Assembly: GCF_003431975.1 (NCBI RefSeq)
Contig: NZ_CP027116.1
Location: forward strand, 1,302,001 to 1,366,000
DNA from: Bacillus pumilus
GTDB taxonomy: Bacteria; Bacillota; Bacilli; Bacillales; Bacillaceae
Reading direction: 5' to 3'
Length of the DNA stretch: 64,000 nucleotides
Both the position numbers and the translations under genes were made by a program. Below are positions 1 to 8,619 of this stretch, one piece after another; within the stretch, counting starts at the first letter, position 1; every line of letters starts with the position of its first letter. The notes beneath the pieces were generated by a model. That model did not search any database and was not told where the DNA came from. It saw nothing but the letters and a program-made list of their open reading frames with translations.

Positions 1-95
1 GAGAAAACACATAGGGTCCTTAGAAAGACCATATGGACACGGAGGGATAAAAGCCCGGGAGATTTGATCAAACGATCGATTTCCGGGCTTTTTTG
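1..95 (+). promoter_or_regulatory. guanidine-I (ykkC) riboswitch, 3' part, with terminator
   Basis: The window opens inside a guanidine-I aptamer. The conserved block ACACGGAGGGATAAAAGCCC is at 36-55. It runs into a terminator whose arms are AAAGCCCGGGAGAT and ATTTCCGGGC followed by six T. The 5' part of the aptamer lies outside the window. This class senses guanidinium and turns on exporters such as ykkCD, which follow directly. Confidence 0.9.
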
Positions 96-128
96 TTGGT
101 TGGAATCGTTCAGAAAGGAGAAATTCAG

Positions 129-458
129 ATGAAATGGGGAAATGTCTTCATTGCGGCCATTTTTGAAGTCGGCTGGGTGATGGGGCTAAAATATGCTCAC
201 TCTCTCATAGAATGGGGCGCAACCGTCGTTTGTATTATTGTGAGTTTTTATTTACTCATGAAAGCAACAAGTGTACTTCCAGTTGGCACACTTTATGCCG
301 TTTTTACCGGGCTTGGAACAGCAGGTACCGTCCTTTTAGGCATGGTGCTTGGTGAGCCGGTGCAACTTGTCAAACTGCTTCTGATTGTGATGCTTTTGTG
401 CGGTGTATTAGGATTGAAGCTCACAACAGGTGAAAAGAAGGGAGAGGCTGAATCATGA
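129..458 (+). CDS. ykkC: SMR-family guanidinium/multidrug exporter subunit YkkC
   Basis: This is a small multidrug resistance protein of 109 residues with four membrane segments. The proton/substrate-coupling glutamate of the family is Glu13, in the first helix (IFEVGWVMG). It probably works as a heterodimer with YkkD to export guanidinium and some toxic cations. The ATG at 129 was chosen because AAAGGAG lies just upstream, and an upstream in-frame codon at 93 falls in the terminator. It overlaps ykkD by 4 nt, so translation is probably coupled. The riboswitch at 1-95 controls it. Confidence 0.92.
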   Translation: MKWGNVFIAAIFEVGWVMGLKYAHSLIEWGATVVCIIVSFYLLMKATSVLPVGTLYAVFTGLGTAGTVLLGMVLGEPVQLVKLLLIVMLLCGVLGLKLTTGEKKGEAES

Positions 459-769
459 GCTGGCTTTTACTCATTGGAGCGGGCATCTTAGAAATGCTTT
501 GTGTGACGATGATGAATCAATTCCAGAAAGACCGGCATGTCAAATGGATTTTATTCATTGCGGCTGGATTTTCTCTTTCCTTTCTGATGCTGTCTCTTGC
601 GATGAATACGATTCCGATGGGAACGGCGTACGCCATTTGGACTGGAATCGGAGCTGCTGGAGGCGCCGTGGTCGGTATGCTGTTTTACGGTGAGTCGAAA
701 GATGCAAAACGTATCTTCTTCATCGCACTGATTTTATCTGCGGCAGTGGGGTTGAAAATCATTGAATAA
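455..769 (+). CDS. ykkD: SMR-family guanidinium/multidrug exporter subunit YkkD
   Basis: This is the second SMR subunit, 104 residues with four helices and the conserved glutamate at position 13 (ILEMLCV). SMR genes that occur as adjacent pairs normally form obligate heterodimers. The ATGA overlap with ykkC and the shared riboswitch support that here. A bidirectional terminator follows at 771-801. Confidence 0.92.
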   Translation: MSWLLLIGAGILEMLCVTMMNQFQKDRHVKWILFIAAGFSLSFLMLSLAMNTIPMGTAYAIWTGIGAAGGAVVGMLFYGESKDAKRIFFIALILSAAVGLKIIE

Positions 770-770
770 G

Positions 771-801
771 AAAAGGCTGGCAGATAGGTGCCAGCCTTTT
801 G
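771..801. terminator. bidirectional terminator between ykkD and the next minus-strand gene
   Basis: AAAAGGCTGGCA and TGCCAGCCTTTT form a perfect stem with a short loop. The A and T tracts allow use from both sides. Confidence 0.85.
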
Positions 802-987
802 TTACATCGAATGATGATTGGAATCGTTTTCATTTTTGCGGTAAAGCTGACTCACTAGCAGAAAACAGACACCGAACGTGAGCAAAGGAATGAGTCTTTC
901 ACCGGCGATAAAAAGGGAAATACCCGTGATCAGACAAACGATGCCAAGCCAAAAGCTCACTTTACCAAACAACGTCATGTTTTTCAT
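802..987 (-). CDS. small membrane protein of unknown function
   Basis: A 61-residue protein with two hydrophobic stretches (roughly residues 6-25 and 30-48) and a charged tail ending RKNENDSNHHSM. The ATG at 987 is preferred because AAGGAG lies 9 nt upstream; an ATG at 993 is also possible. It converges on ykkD and is divergent from purU. I do not recognise a family, and nothing nearby indicates a role. Confidence 0.6.
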   Translation of the reverse strand: MKNMTLFGKVSFWLGIVCLITGISLFIAGERLIPLLTFGVCFLLVSQLYRKNENDSNHHSM

Positions 988-1081
988 CTCCATCACTCCT
1001 TTTGTGATAAAAGGTCTATTCACATTATACCATCTCAGGTGCAGAATTGAATGAATATTCAATAAAAAATCTGACTCGACA

Positions 1082-1111
1082 TTGCTTTTTCTCTTTCCAG
1101 TCCAGTATAAT
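1082..1111 (+). promoter_or_regulatory. sigma-A promoter of purU
   Basis: TTGCTT at 1082 and TATAAT at 1106 are separated by 18 nt, about 40 nt upstream of the chosen purU start. Confidence 0.6.
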
Positions 1112-1149
1112 ATTTCATTAGAATGAAAACGTAAATGAGGTCACGATAC

Positions 1150-2052
1150 ATGAGAACATTGATAACAGAAAAACTTGAATTACACAGACAAAAGCACGAG
1201 CAAAAAGGAAGATTACTTGTTAGCTGCCCGGATCAGCCTGGAATTGTATCAGCTGTTTCCTCCTTTTTATTTGAACACGGAGCGAACATCATTGAATCCA
1301 GCCAATACACAACAGATCATGAAAGCGGCCGGTTCTTTTTAAGAATTGAATTTGATTGGAAAGACATCTCGGCCAATATGGATCAGCTGAAACATCACTT
1401 TGAACCAATCGCAGCATCATTTCAAATGACGTGGAGCATGTCTCGTGCAAGTGAGCTTAAAAAGCTGGCAATCTTTGTGTCAAAAGAGCTTCATTGCTTA
1501 CATGAGCTTCTATGGGAATGGCAAAGCGGTAATGTCATGGCGGAAATTGCGGTTGTCATCAGCAACCATGAAACGGCAAAAGATACAGTAGAAGCGCTTG
1601 GAATCCCATTCCATTTTGTGAAGGCGAACAAAGACATTCGCAAAGAAGCAGAAAAAAAGCAGCTCGCATTATTAGAAGAGTATGATATTGATGCGATTGT
1701 GCTTGCTAGATACATGCAAATTTTAACACCTGGATTTATTGAACAGCATCCGAATAAAATCATTAATATCCATCATTCCTTCCTACCAGCGTTTATCGGT
1801 GCAAATCCATATAAGCGGGCGTATGAGCGGGGAGTCAAATTAATTGGTGCGACTTCTCATTATGTCACCAATGATTTAGACGAAGGACCGATCATTGAAC
1901 AGGATATTGAGCGTGTAGATCACCGGGATGATGCAGAGGCACTAAAAAATATTGGCCGGACAATTGAACGGAGTGTACTTGCACGTGCCGTCAAATGGCA
2001 TCTAGAAGATCGAATTATTGTGCATGAGAATAAAACGATTGTATTTAATTGA
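1150..2052 (+). CDS. purU: formyltetrahydrofolate deformylase PurU
   Basis: PurU hydrolyses 10-formyltetrahydrofolate to formate and tetrahydrofolate. This supplies formate to PurT and balances one-carbon pools. An N-terminal ACT domain (about residues 18-95, starting GRLLVSCPDQPGIVSAV) is followed by a formyltransferase-like catalytic domain with NIHHSFLPAF and the DEGPIIEQD segment. The ATG at 1150 has GAGG 9 nt upstream and gives 300 residues, the usual length; an ATG at 1135 has no good ribosome site. It has its own promoter and is followed by the proBA T-box promoter. Confidence 0.94.
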   Translation: MRTLITEKLELHRQKHEQKGRLLVSCPDQPGIVSAVSSFLFEHGANIIESSQYTTDHESGRFFLRIEFDWKDISANMDQLKHHFEPIAASFQMTWSMSRASELKKLAIFVSKELHCLHELLWEWQSGNVMAEIAVVISNHETAKDTVEALGIPFHFVKANKDIRKEAEKKQLALLEEYDIDAIVLARYMQILTPGFIEQHPNKIINIHHSFLPAFIGANPYKRAYERGVKLIGATSHYVTNDLDEGPIIEQDIERVDHRDDAEALKNIGRTIERSVLARAVKWHLEDRIIVHENKTIVFN

Positions 2053-2056
2053 CGGC

Positions 2057-2338
2057 TTGACTTTTCCTTAGCAATTGGTGATAATATAAAAAAATTAACG
2101 AGCGTTGAAAAGGAATAGTAAGCAGGAACTGATGCGTAAAGAGAGCAAATGACATGCTGAAACATTTGCCGCAGACAGCTGCTGAACCTACCCTTTGAGC
2201 CTTAGAGGAAAAATCTAAGCGCGTGCCTGGCGTTACAGGAGTTGAGTGGAATAAGCAGACGTATGCTTATTCAATGAAGGTGGTACCACGGAAAATCCCT
2301 TTTCGTCCTTTACATAAGGAGAAAAGGGATTTTTTTTG
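2057..2338 (+). promoter_or_regulatory. promoter and proline T-box leader of proBA
   Basis: The promoter is TTGACT at 2057, 17 nt, then GATAAT at 2080. The T-box leader follows. The specifier codon is read as CCT (Pro) at 2187-2189, in the context GAACCTACC. The T-box sequence AATGAAGGTGGTACCACGG is at 2273-2291. The terminator is AAATCCCTTTTC pairing with GAAAAGGGATTT plus a T run, ending near 2337. Uncharged tRNA-Pro should promote read-through into proB. Confidence 0.92.
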
Positions 2339-2368
2339 TGCCTAAAGGTATAGCGGAGGGAATCAATA

Positions 2369-3466
2369 ATGAAAAAGCAAAGGATCGTCTTAAAAATTGG
2401 CAGCAGTTCATTAACAGAGCAAAAGGGAGCCATTGATGAACAAAAAATGCAGGATCATGTGAGAGCCATAGCCAAGCTGAAAGAGGCTGGACATGAAATC
2501 ATTTTAATTTCATCAGGAGCCGTTGCCGCAGGATTTGGCAGTCTAGGCTATCCATCTAGACCTGTGACCTTAAAGGGGAAACAGGCAGCCGCTGCCGTTG
2601 GTCAAGGCTTGTTAATGCAGAAGTATACAGAACTATTTTCACAGTTTCATATGACACCTGCCCAAATGCTTTTAACACGTAATGACTTTTCAGATCGAAC
2701 AAGATATCGAAATGCTTACGCAACGATGATGGAGCTACTGGAAAGAAAAATATTACCGATTATCAATGAAAATGATTCAGTTTCCATCGAGGAGCTTACC
2801 TTTGGGGATAATGACATGCTGTCAGCGCTTGTCAGTGGATTAATCCATGCTGATCAATTGATCATTTTAACGGACATAAACGGAATTTATGATGCGAACC
2901 CAAATGAGGACCCTGAGGCGAAGCGTTTTGACGTACTATCACATATTTCAGAAGAATTGTTTTCATATGCGAAGAGCACTGGTTCAAAAGTGGGCACTGG
3001 CGGGATGAAATCAAAACTGTCCGCTGCACAAACCGCACTTTCACTTGGCGTGAAAGTCTTCATTGGCACAGGTACAGGTGAAGACAAGCTGCTCCACATT
3101 CTCGCAGGTCAAGGTGACGGAACATATATTGGTGAACAAGACTTATCAGCCGTCAACAACCGCCGTCAATGGATTCAATTCCACTCACCCGTCTCTGGGA
3201 AAATTATGATTGATGCAGGAGCGGAAGCAGCGATTTTGCATCACGGTAGAAGCCTCCTTCCAGCGGGAGTCATTGGTGTCTCTGGTGACTTTTCTAAAGG
3301 AGAGGTCGTTGAAGTGGTCGGTCCGAACGGATTAGTAGGGAAAGGGCAAACCTTGTACGCATCCGATGAGCTAATCGGCATTAAAGGGATGCGAAGTCAT
3401 GAGCTTTCCAATGAGAAACCAGAGGTGATCCACCGAGATCATTGGGTACAGCATGTACAAAACTAA
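2369..3466 (+). CDS. proB: glutamate 5-kinase ProB
   Basis: ProB phosphorylates glutamate with ATP, the first and normally feedback-inhibited step of proline synthesis. It has an amino-acid kinase domain (about 1-255, with [17 protein letters not shown] and GTGGMKSKL) and a C-terminal PUA domain (about 275-355). The length of 365 residues is normal. The ATG follows GCGGAGGGA. It forms an operon with proA 12 nt downstream under the proline T-box, which points to an anabolic rather than osmoadaptive role. Confidence 0.95.
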   Translation: MKKQRIVLKIGSSSLTEQKGAIDEQKMQDHVRAIAKLKEAGHEIILISSGAVAAGFGSLGYPSRPVTLKGKQAAAAVGQGLLMQKYTELFSQFHMTPAQMLLTRNDFSDRTRYRNAYATMMELLERKILPIINENDSVSIEELTFGDNDMLSALVSGLIHADQLIILTDINGIYDANPNEDPEAKRFDVLSHISEELFSYAKSTGSKVGTGGMKSKLSAAQTALSLGVKVFIGTGTGEDKLLHILAGQGDGTYIGEQDLSAVNNRRQWIQFHSPVSGKIMIDAGAEAAILHHGRSLLPAGVIGVSGDFSKGEVVEVVGPNGLVGKGQTLYASDELIGIKGMRSHELSNEKPEVIHRDHWVQHVQN

Positions 3467-3478
3467 GGAGGGAATACG

Positions 3479-4726
3479 ATGAATGAAGTTCTTGAAAAAG
3501 CAAAAAAAGCAAGTGCAGCCAAAGATCAGCTCCTGCTAAAAACGACAGAACAAAAAAATGCTGCTTTACATGCTATCGCAAATGCACTCAAAGTATCTTC
3601 AGCTTATTTAGTCGAGGAGAATAAAAAGGATGTTCAGGCTGCCGAGGAGAAGCAGTTCACACCATCTGTCATTGACCGAATTACACTCACTAAAGAGAGA
3701 ATTGAAGCCATTGCAGATGCTACTCTTCAGTTAATTCACCTAAAAGACCCAATTGGTGAAACACTAGAAACCATTCAAAAAGAAAACGGTCTCTTCATCG
3801 AAAAGGTACGTGTACCCCTCGGTACGGTGGGGATGATCTATGAAGCAAGACCAAACGTGACAGTGGATGCTGCCACCCTTTGCCTGAAGACCGGGAATGC
3901 AGTTATTCTTAGGGGAAGCTCTTCTGCCATTCATAGTAATAAAGCGATCGTTAAGGTCATTCATGAAGCGCTTCAAACGACAGATATTCCAGTAGACAGT
4001 GTACAATTGATTGAAGATACAGGTCGTGAAACGGCGAAAACGCTGTTCACTTTAAATGATTACTTAGATGTTCTCATTCCGCGCGGCGGGAAAAATTTAA
4101 TAGATCTAGTTGTGAGAGAATCCACAGTACCAGTGCTTGAGACAGGTGCAGGCAATTGTCATATGTACATTGATGAAACAGCGAAATATGAAATGACTGA
4201 GCAGATTGTGATCAATGCCAAAACCCAAAGACCATCTGTTTGCAATGCGATCGAGAGCATTGTTATTCATGAACATTGGGCAAAAACATATGGTGCTTCG
4301 TTATTTGAAGCGCTTCATGCAAATGGAGTAGACATACGGGGCGATGAAGCTGTCTGTGCGCTTACTTCTAGTGCTACATTAGCGACGGCAGAGGACTATG
4401 AAACGGAGTTTTTAGCACCGATTGTCAGTATTAAAATCGTAGCCAGCATAGAAGAGGCGATTCAGCATATTCAAACGTATAGCTCCAAGCACTCAGAAGC
4501 GATTATTACAGAAAATGATCAGCATGCGTCACTTTTCTTAACGGCTGTTGACGCTGCCGCTGTCTATCATAATGCCTCCACGAGATTCACGGATGGCTTT
4601 GAATTTGGCTACGGAGCGGAAATTGGCATTAGTACACAAAAACTGCATGCAAGAGGCCCAATGGGTCTACCAGCCTTAACCTCTGAAAAATTTGTCATTC
4701 GTGGTCAAGGACAAATAAGAGAATAA
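3479..4726 (+). CDS. proA: gamma-glutamyl phosphate reductase ProA
   Basis: ProA reduces glutamyl-5-phosphate to glutamate semialdehyde with NADPH, the second step of proline synthesis. It belongs to the aldehyde dehydrogenase superfamily. The catalytic cysteine is Cys255 in [11 protein letters not shown], and the glycine-rich region around [19 protein letters not shown] is intact. It has 415 residues. AGGAGGG precedes the start. It is co-transcribed with proB and ends at the terminator at 4734. Confidence 0.95.
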   Translation: MNEVLEKAKKASAAKDQLLLKTTEQKNAALHAIANALKVSSAYLVEENKKDVQAAEEKQFTPSVIDRITLTKERIEAIADATLQLIHLKDPIGETLETIQKENGLFIEKVRVPLGTVGMIYEARPNVTVDAATLCLKTGNAVILRGSSSAIHSNKAIVKVIHEALQTTDIPVDSVQLIEDTGRETAKTLFTLNDYLDVLIPRGGKNLIDLVVRESTVPVLETGAGNCHMYIDETAKYEMTEQIVINAKTQRPSVCNAIESIVIHEHWAKTYGASLFEALHANGVDIRGDEAVCALTSSATLATAEDYETEFLAPIVSIKIVASIEEAIQHIQTYSSKHSEAIITENDQHASLFLTAVDAAAVYHNASTRFTDGFEFGYGAEIGISTQKLHARGPMGLPALTSEKFVIRGQGQIRE

Positions 4727-4733
4727 CGAATTC

Positions 4734-4766
4734 AAAAGAGAGTCTTGTGACAATAGGCTCTCTTTT
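4734..4766 (+). terminator. proBA terminator
   Basis: AAGAGAG and CTCTCTT form the stem around an internal loop, followed by a T-rich run. Confidence 0.75.
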
Positions 4767-4850
4767 TCTTTTCATTTTTGTATTTCTCCGGTCAAGTATG
4801 ATAAAATATGGTAATGTTTTATATTTTGAGAAGATTGGAGAAGGCAACGT

Positions 4851-5987
4851 ATGGCGAAAATCATTCCCTCTTCGGATATTGGAGTGAAAATCAACAAGTG
4901 GTATGAATTAATCCGCAGATTTGATTCAGAACAAGCAGAACAGTTAAAGCAGGAAATTCGCACCTCTCTTGATTCAATGGAAGAAGATCAGAATTTGCTT
5001 CTCTATTTTTCTTTAATGGAATTCAGGCATGAGGTCATGCTCGATTATTTAAAGCCATTAAAGGAAGGAAAGCTTCGCGCCAACTTTTCCGAGCTTTCGA
5101 AAGAAATAGATGAGCATCAAACGCATGTCACGGGCATGCTTGAATATTACTATCATTTTTTCAGAGGCATGTATGAATTTGGCCGGAGGCAGTACATTGC
5201 TGCCATATCGTCATATCAAAAGGCAGAGCACAAGCTTTCTTTTGTGTCAGATGATATTGAACGGGCGGAATTTCATTTTAAAATGTCAGAAATATATTAT
5301 CACATGAAACAAACACATATCTCGATGCATCATGCCAAACTGGCACTGGACGTGTATGTTAAGCATGAATTGTATGCACTTCGCACCATTCAGTGCGAAT
5401 TTATCGTGGCAGGTAACTATGATGATATGAGAAGGCACGAAAAGGCATTACCACATCTCGAGAGAGCACTTGCAAGATCAAGAGACTTTCAGAATGTGCG
5501 TTTTATTGCTTCCTCTTTGTTTAATATGGGCAACAGTTATTACCGAATGGGAGATCTTGACCGCGCACTCGAACTAATGAAAGAATCCATCTCATTATTT
5601 GATCAAAATCAATCCGATCACCTTCGTCGATCTATAGACCCTCTTTATACAGCCGCTCAGATACTATACAAACAAGGTAAACACGAAGAAGCCTTACCAT
5701 ACAGAGAAGAATGTATGAAACGAGCAGAAGCTCTTCAAGATGACATTCATATTCAGAAGACGATTTTTTTAGAAGCGTTATACTTAAGACAAGATGCAGA
5801 GCATATTAAACGAATATTCCATTTTTTAGAATCTGCCTATGCATATCCGGATATAGAGGAGCTAGCATTAGACACCGCAAAGCATTATAATGAAATGGAG
5901 GGTTATGAAAAATCTTCCATGTTCTACGGAGAAGCGGAACATGCACGAATCTATATTCAGAGAGGGGATTGTTTATATGAATTTTAA
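4851..5987 (+). CDS. Rap-family TPR phosphatase/regulator
   Basis: This 378-residue protein has the Rap architecture: an N-terminal helical bundle (about 1-75) and tandem tetratricopeptide repeats (for example around FNMGNSYYRMGDLDRALELM, about residue 225). Rap proteins dephosphorylate Spo0F~P or block DNA binding by response regulators such as ComA, and are inhibited by their Phr peptide. Which target this one uses cannot be read from sequence. The phr gene overlaps its 3' end by 11 nt. A likely promoter is TTGTAT...GATAAA about 50 nt upstream; no ComA box was seen. Confidence 0.88.
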   Translation: MAKIIPSSDIGVKINKWYELIRRFDSEQAEQLKQEIRTSLDSMEEDQNLLLYFSLMEFRHEVMLDYLKPLKEGKLRANFSELSKEIDEHQTHVTGMLEYYYHFFRGMYEFGRRQYIAAISSYQKAEHKLSFVSDDIERAEFHFKMSEIYYHMKQTHISMHHAKLALDVYVKHELYALRTIQCEFIVAGNYDDMRRHEKALPHLERALARSRDFQNVRFIASSLFNMGNSYYRMGDLDRALELMKESISLFDQNQSDHLRRSIDPLYTAAQILYKQGKHEEALPYREECMKRAEALQDDIHIQKTIFLEALYLRQDAEHIKRIFHFLESAYAYPDIEELALDTAKHYNEMEGYEKSSMFYGEAEHARIYIQRGDCLYEF

Positions 5988-6111
5988 GAAATGGGCAGTC
6001 GTCTGTACAAGCATTACTATTATGGCATTATGGATGGCAGCAGCAAATACCGATCCGGATAACAGAAACCATACGCTAGAACAACCAAATGCGCAGCATG
6101 ACATCATCTAA
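5977..6111 (+). CDS. Phr signalling peptide precursor
   Basis: A 44-residue precursor with a lysine-containing start (MNFKK), a hydrophobic export segment (about 6-23, ending AAA) and a short polar tail. The tail contains NRNHT at residues 29-33, which fits the Phr pentapeptide pattern xRNxT known from ARNQT (PhrA) and SRNVT (PhrE). The candidate is internal, followed by eleven more residues, so processing on both sides would be needed. AGAGGGG precedes the ATG inside the end of rap, which suggests coupling. The mature peptide is an inference. Confidence 0.8.
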   Translation: MNFKKWAVVCTSITIMALWMAAANTDPDNRNHTLEQPNAQHDII

Positions 6112-6137
6112 AAGCCCTTGTGAAGGGGCTTTTTTTA
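6111..6137 (+). terminator. terminator after rap-phr
   Basis: AAAGCCC and GGGGCTTT surround a short loop, followed by a T run. Confidence 0.8.
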
Positions 6138-6214
6138 CTGTCTAAAAATGAAGCTGTATGACGTGCTCATAAAAAAGAGACGAGTAGGAAAGATTAAAGA
6201 AGAGTGTTTATTCA

Positions 6215-6252
6215 TTGACTCTGCAAATTAAATTGTGTACAATTCAATTGTA
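6215..6252 (+). promoter_or_regulatory. ohrA promoter with OhrR operator
   Basis: TTGACT at 6215, a 17-nt spacer and TACAAT at 6238 form a sigma-A promoter. The palindrome TACAATTCAATTGTA at 6238-6252 matches the known OhrR operator and starts in the -10 box. Bound repressor would therefore block RNA polymerase directly. Confidence 0.88.
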
Positions 6253-6285
6253 GAAAATATTATTAGAGAGAAAGAGGGTATATTT

Positions 6286-6714
6286 ATGTCAGACGTTTTA
6301 TTTACTGCAACGGTATCAGCAGTCGGAGGAAGAGAAGGAAAGGTTGTTTCAACCGATGGTGTACTTGAGCATGATGTAGCAATGCCTGGAACACCAAGAG
6401 CGAAAAAACTTGAAAAAGCAACAAATCCAGAGCAATTATTCGCTGCAGGCTACTCTGCATGTTTTGATTCTGCTCTTCAAATGGTGGCGAGACAAGAGCG
6501 TATCCGTTTTGAAAGTGAAGTAACAGCACATGTGAGCTTAGTGAAAGACAGTTCAGATGGCGGCTTCAAATTAGGCGTACAGTTAGAAGTAAAAGGAACT
6601 GGAATTGAGCAATCAGCATTAGAAGAACTTGTTCATAAAGCACACGGCGTATGCCCATATTCAAAAGCTACTCAAGGAAACATCGAAGTAGAACTAGTAG
6701 CTGTCGCACAATAG
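6286..6714 (+). CDS. ohrA: organic hydroperoxide resistance protein OhrA
   Basis: OhrA is a thiol peroxidase of the OsmC/Ohr fold that reduces organic hydroperoxides in the cytoplasm. The two catalytic cysteines are Cys59 (SACFDSALQ) and Cys123 (VCPYSKAT). The chosen ATG follows GAAAGAGGG and gives 142 residues; an in-frame codon at 6235 would lie in the operator. The gene is followed by convergent ohrR and then ohrB, as in B. subtilis. Induction by organic peroxide through OhrR is expected from the operator. Confidence 0.93.
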   Translation: MSDVLFTATVSAVGGREGKVVSTDGVLEHDVAMPGTPRAKKLEKATNPEQLFAAGYSACFDSALQMVARQERIRFESEVTAHVSLVKDSSDGGFKLGVQLEVKGTGIEQSALEELVHKAHGVCPYSKATQGNIEVELVAVAQ

Positions 6715-6724
6715 TTGACATGAT

Positions 6725-6757
6725 AAAAGGCTGAGGGAATGTTCCCTCAGCCTTTTG
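6725..6757. terminator. bidirectional terminator between ohrA and ohrR
   Basis: AAAAGGCTGAGGGAA and TTCCCTCAGCCTTTT form a long perfect stem. The ohrR stop codon lies inside it. Confidence 0.85.
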
Positions 6758-7193
6758 GTTGTGTTAATTTTTGTAAAAGATCGTGTAAAGTGGCGCGCAA
6801 TGTTTTTAATTCTTCTTCCGATCTGCCTGTCCCAGACAGCATGCGAAATGGAATCGCAGTGGCCTTCTCTTTTAGCTGTTCCCCATATTCCGTTAGACGT
6901 ATTTGCACAGAACGCTCATCTTCTTTCGAGCGCTCTCGGATGATGAGTCCATTTTGCTCCATCCGTTTCAGCATAGGGGTGAGTGTACCGGAGTCTAAAT
7001 ATAGAAGCTCTCCCATCGTTTTCACATTTAATGTCCCATGCTCCCACAATAAAAGCAGTGCCAAATATTGCGGATAAGTAATGTCTAATTCTTCTAATAA
7101 CGGTTTATATTGCTTCGTCATCTCTCTTGAACTTGCATATAACAAGAAACAAAGCTGATTTTCCAGCTTCATATGCTCGAATTCATTTGTCAT
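6747..7193 (-). CDS. ohrR: MarR-family organic peroxide sensor OhrR
   Basis: OhrR is a dimeric winged-helix repressor of ohrA that loses DNA binding when its reactive cysteine is oxidised by organic hydroperoxides. That cysteine is at position 15 (LENQLCFLLYASSREM), as in the B. subtilis one-cysteine protein, when the ATG at 7193 is used. GGTGA lies 5 nt upstream of this ATG. The wing region LTPMLKRMEQNGLI is intact. The length is 148 residues. Confidence 0.93.
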   Translation of the reverse strand: MTNEFEHMKLENQLCFLLYASSREMTKQYKPLLEELDITYPQYLALLLLWEHGTLNVKTMGELLYLDSGTLTPMLKRMEQNGLIIRERSKEDERSVQIRLTEYGEQLKEKATAIPFRMLSGTGRSEEELKTLRATLHDLLQKLTQPKG

Positions 7194-7354
7194 GTCAGTC
7201 ACCAACTATTTTTTGTCATACTTATCATTGTATAAGATTTTCTTTCTTTTTAAAATAAATACAACCCAAAAATGAAAAATTCTTTAATGTGCGATAAATG
7301 TTTGAGAAATAGATAGAACGTGAAATGTATAAATAGATAAAGGAGGAGATGAAG

Positions 7355-7771
7355 ATGAAACCATTATTCACAGCAAAAGTAAAGGCGCAGCATGGAAGAG
7401 CTGGACATGTTCGTTCAGAAGATGGTGTGCTCGATCATAACATTGTCATGCCTAATGCAAAGAAAGACGGAGAGACTGGTACAAACCCAGAGCAATTATT
7501 TGCAGCCGGCTATGCAGCTTGTTTCGGAGGTGCGCTTGAACAAATAGCGAAGAAGCAAGGGGTCGAAATAGAATCAGAAGTCGAGGGACAGGTCAGTCTT
7601 TTAAAAGATGAAAGTGATGGCGGATTTAAGCTTGGTGTCAAGCTGGTTGTGTCTGCAAAAGGCCTTGATCATGACAAAGCGAAAGAGCTTGTTGAGGCTG
7701 CGCATGAGTTCTGTCCATATTCAAAAGCAATAAGAGGGAACATCGAAGTAGAGCTTGAAGTAGCTGAGTAA
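7355..7771 (+). CDS. ohrB: organic hydroperoxide resistance protein OhrB
   Basis: A second Ohr/OsmC-fold peroxidase, 138 residues, with the two reactive cysteines in YAACFGGAL and FCPYSKAI. In B. subtilis the OhrB paralogue belongs to the sigma-B general stress regulon and not to OhrR. No OhrR palindrome is present upstream here, which agrees, but I could not assign a sigma-B promoter with confidence. The ATG at 7355 has AGGAGG 8 nt upstream; the ATG at 7349 is too close. Confidence 0.92.
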   Translation: MKPLFTAKVKAQHGRAGHVRSEDGVLDHNIVMPNAKKDGETGTNPEQLFAAGYAACFGGALEQIAKKQGVEIESEVEGQVSLLKDESDGGFKLGVKLVVSAKGLDHDKAKELVEAAHEFCPYSKAIRGNIEVELEVAE

Positions 7772-7805
7772 AAAATGGAAGACACCTGCTTTTCAGCAGG
7801 TGTCT

Positions 7806-7979
7806 CAGCGTGTAGACAAACCCTCGCATTCTTTGTCAGGTCTGCGCGCTGGTGCTCACGAATGTTCAATTCGCTCCGCGCCAGTGCTCGCCCTTCCTAG
7901 ACTTCAAAGGTTTTCTATCACGCTGAAAAGAAGACAAAGTGCTAAAATAAACATCATTTTAGCACTTTGTCAACAATCT
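7806..7979 (+). repeat. 174-bp terminator-associated repeat, copy A
   Basis: A full copy reading CAGCGTGTAGAC to CAACAATCT on the plus strand. Module 1 (about 120 nt) is bounded by imperfect inverted ends, CAGCGTGTAGACAAACC and GGTTTTCTATCACGCTG. Module 2 is a perfect hairpin, GACAAAGTGCTAAAAT pairing with ATTTTAGCACTTTGTC. It lies between ohrB and convergent guaD. The ohrB/guaD terminator hairpin (AGACACCTGC stem) occurs on both sides, at 7780-7805 and 7981-8006, with one mismatch in 26 nt. The outer T run follows the right hairpin. Confidence 0.9.
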
Positions 7980-8010
7980 AAGACACCTGCTTGTCAGCAG
8001 GTGTCTTTTT

Positions 8011-8481
8011 TTAATATTCTTTCTTATGTTCGTATGTGTCCCATGCTTCAAAGGGTGCAAGGGTTTTTTGAAGTGTCAGCTGGTAAAATGGAATATTTCT
8101 TGATTCGTAATCTTTGTTGATTTCTTCATAAATAAATGAGTCATCAAAACCAGAAGCTGCCGCATCTTGGTGACCAGCAGCAAAATAGACCGCTTTTGGT
8201 CTAGCCCAGTAAATAGCGCCAAGGCACATCGGACAAGGCTCACAGCTTGTATATAAAATACAATCTTCTAATTGGTATGTATTCAGCGTCTGGCACGCAT
8301 TTCGAATGGCTGTGACTTCTGCATGTGCAGTTGGATCATTCGTTGTGGTCACATTGTTGCTTCCCTCTGCAATAACCTGTCCATCCTTGACAATGACTGC
8401 TCCAAAAGGACCGCCAGTACCACTATTGACTCCTTCTACTGCAATATTAATTGCGCGTTGTAAAAAATCTTCGTGATTCAT
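8011..8481 (-). CDS. guaD: guanine deaminase GuaD
   Basis: GuaD hydrolyses guanine to xanthine and ammonia for purine salvage or nitrogen release. It belongs to the cytidine deaminase fold. The zinc site is HAEVTAIRNA (His53, Glu55) and SCEPCPMCLGA, with both cysteines present. Its length of 156 residues equals the B. subtilis enzyme. The ATG has GGGAGGAAGAC upstream. Its 3' end runs into the terminator pair flanking repeat copy A. Confidence 0.93.
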   Translation of the reverse strand: MNHEDFLQRAINIAVEGVNSGTGGPFGAVIVKDGQVIAEGSNNVTTTNDPTAHAEVTAIRNACQTLNTYQLEDCILYTSCEPCPMCLGAIYWARPKAVYFAAGHQDAAASGFDDSFIYEEINKDYESRNIPFYQLTLQKTLAPFEAWDTYEHKKEY

Positions 8482-8580
8482 TGTCTTCCTCCCTTTGTTC
8501 GACTGACTTCTCTAGTATAAACGAATCATGCTAGAAAAGGAAACACCCTAGTAGATAGTCGAATAGGCCAATTTAAACAT

Positions 8581-8608
8581 AAAAATCCCCTGCCATTTTA
8601 GCAGGGGA
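8581..8608 (-). terminator. metE terminator
   Basis: CCCCTGC and GCAGGGG form the stem. On the minus strand it is followed by ATTTTTA. Confidence 0.8.
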
Positions 8609-8619
8609 GAGGATAGCCA

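Noticed and set aside
1491..1763. Antisense ORFs within purU, proA, mgtE, clpE and others
   Set aside because: They lie wholly inside well-supported genes on the other strand and lack ribosome sites.
7800..8120. ORF across repeat copy A with a peptide like SHSLSGLRAGAHEC; near-identical frames at 34583-34813, 50019-50507 and 22865-23185
   Set aside because: These frames are the repeat itself, read in the same direction and joined to unrelated flanking sequence. No ribosome sites; similarity between them is due to the DNA repeat, not to a protein.
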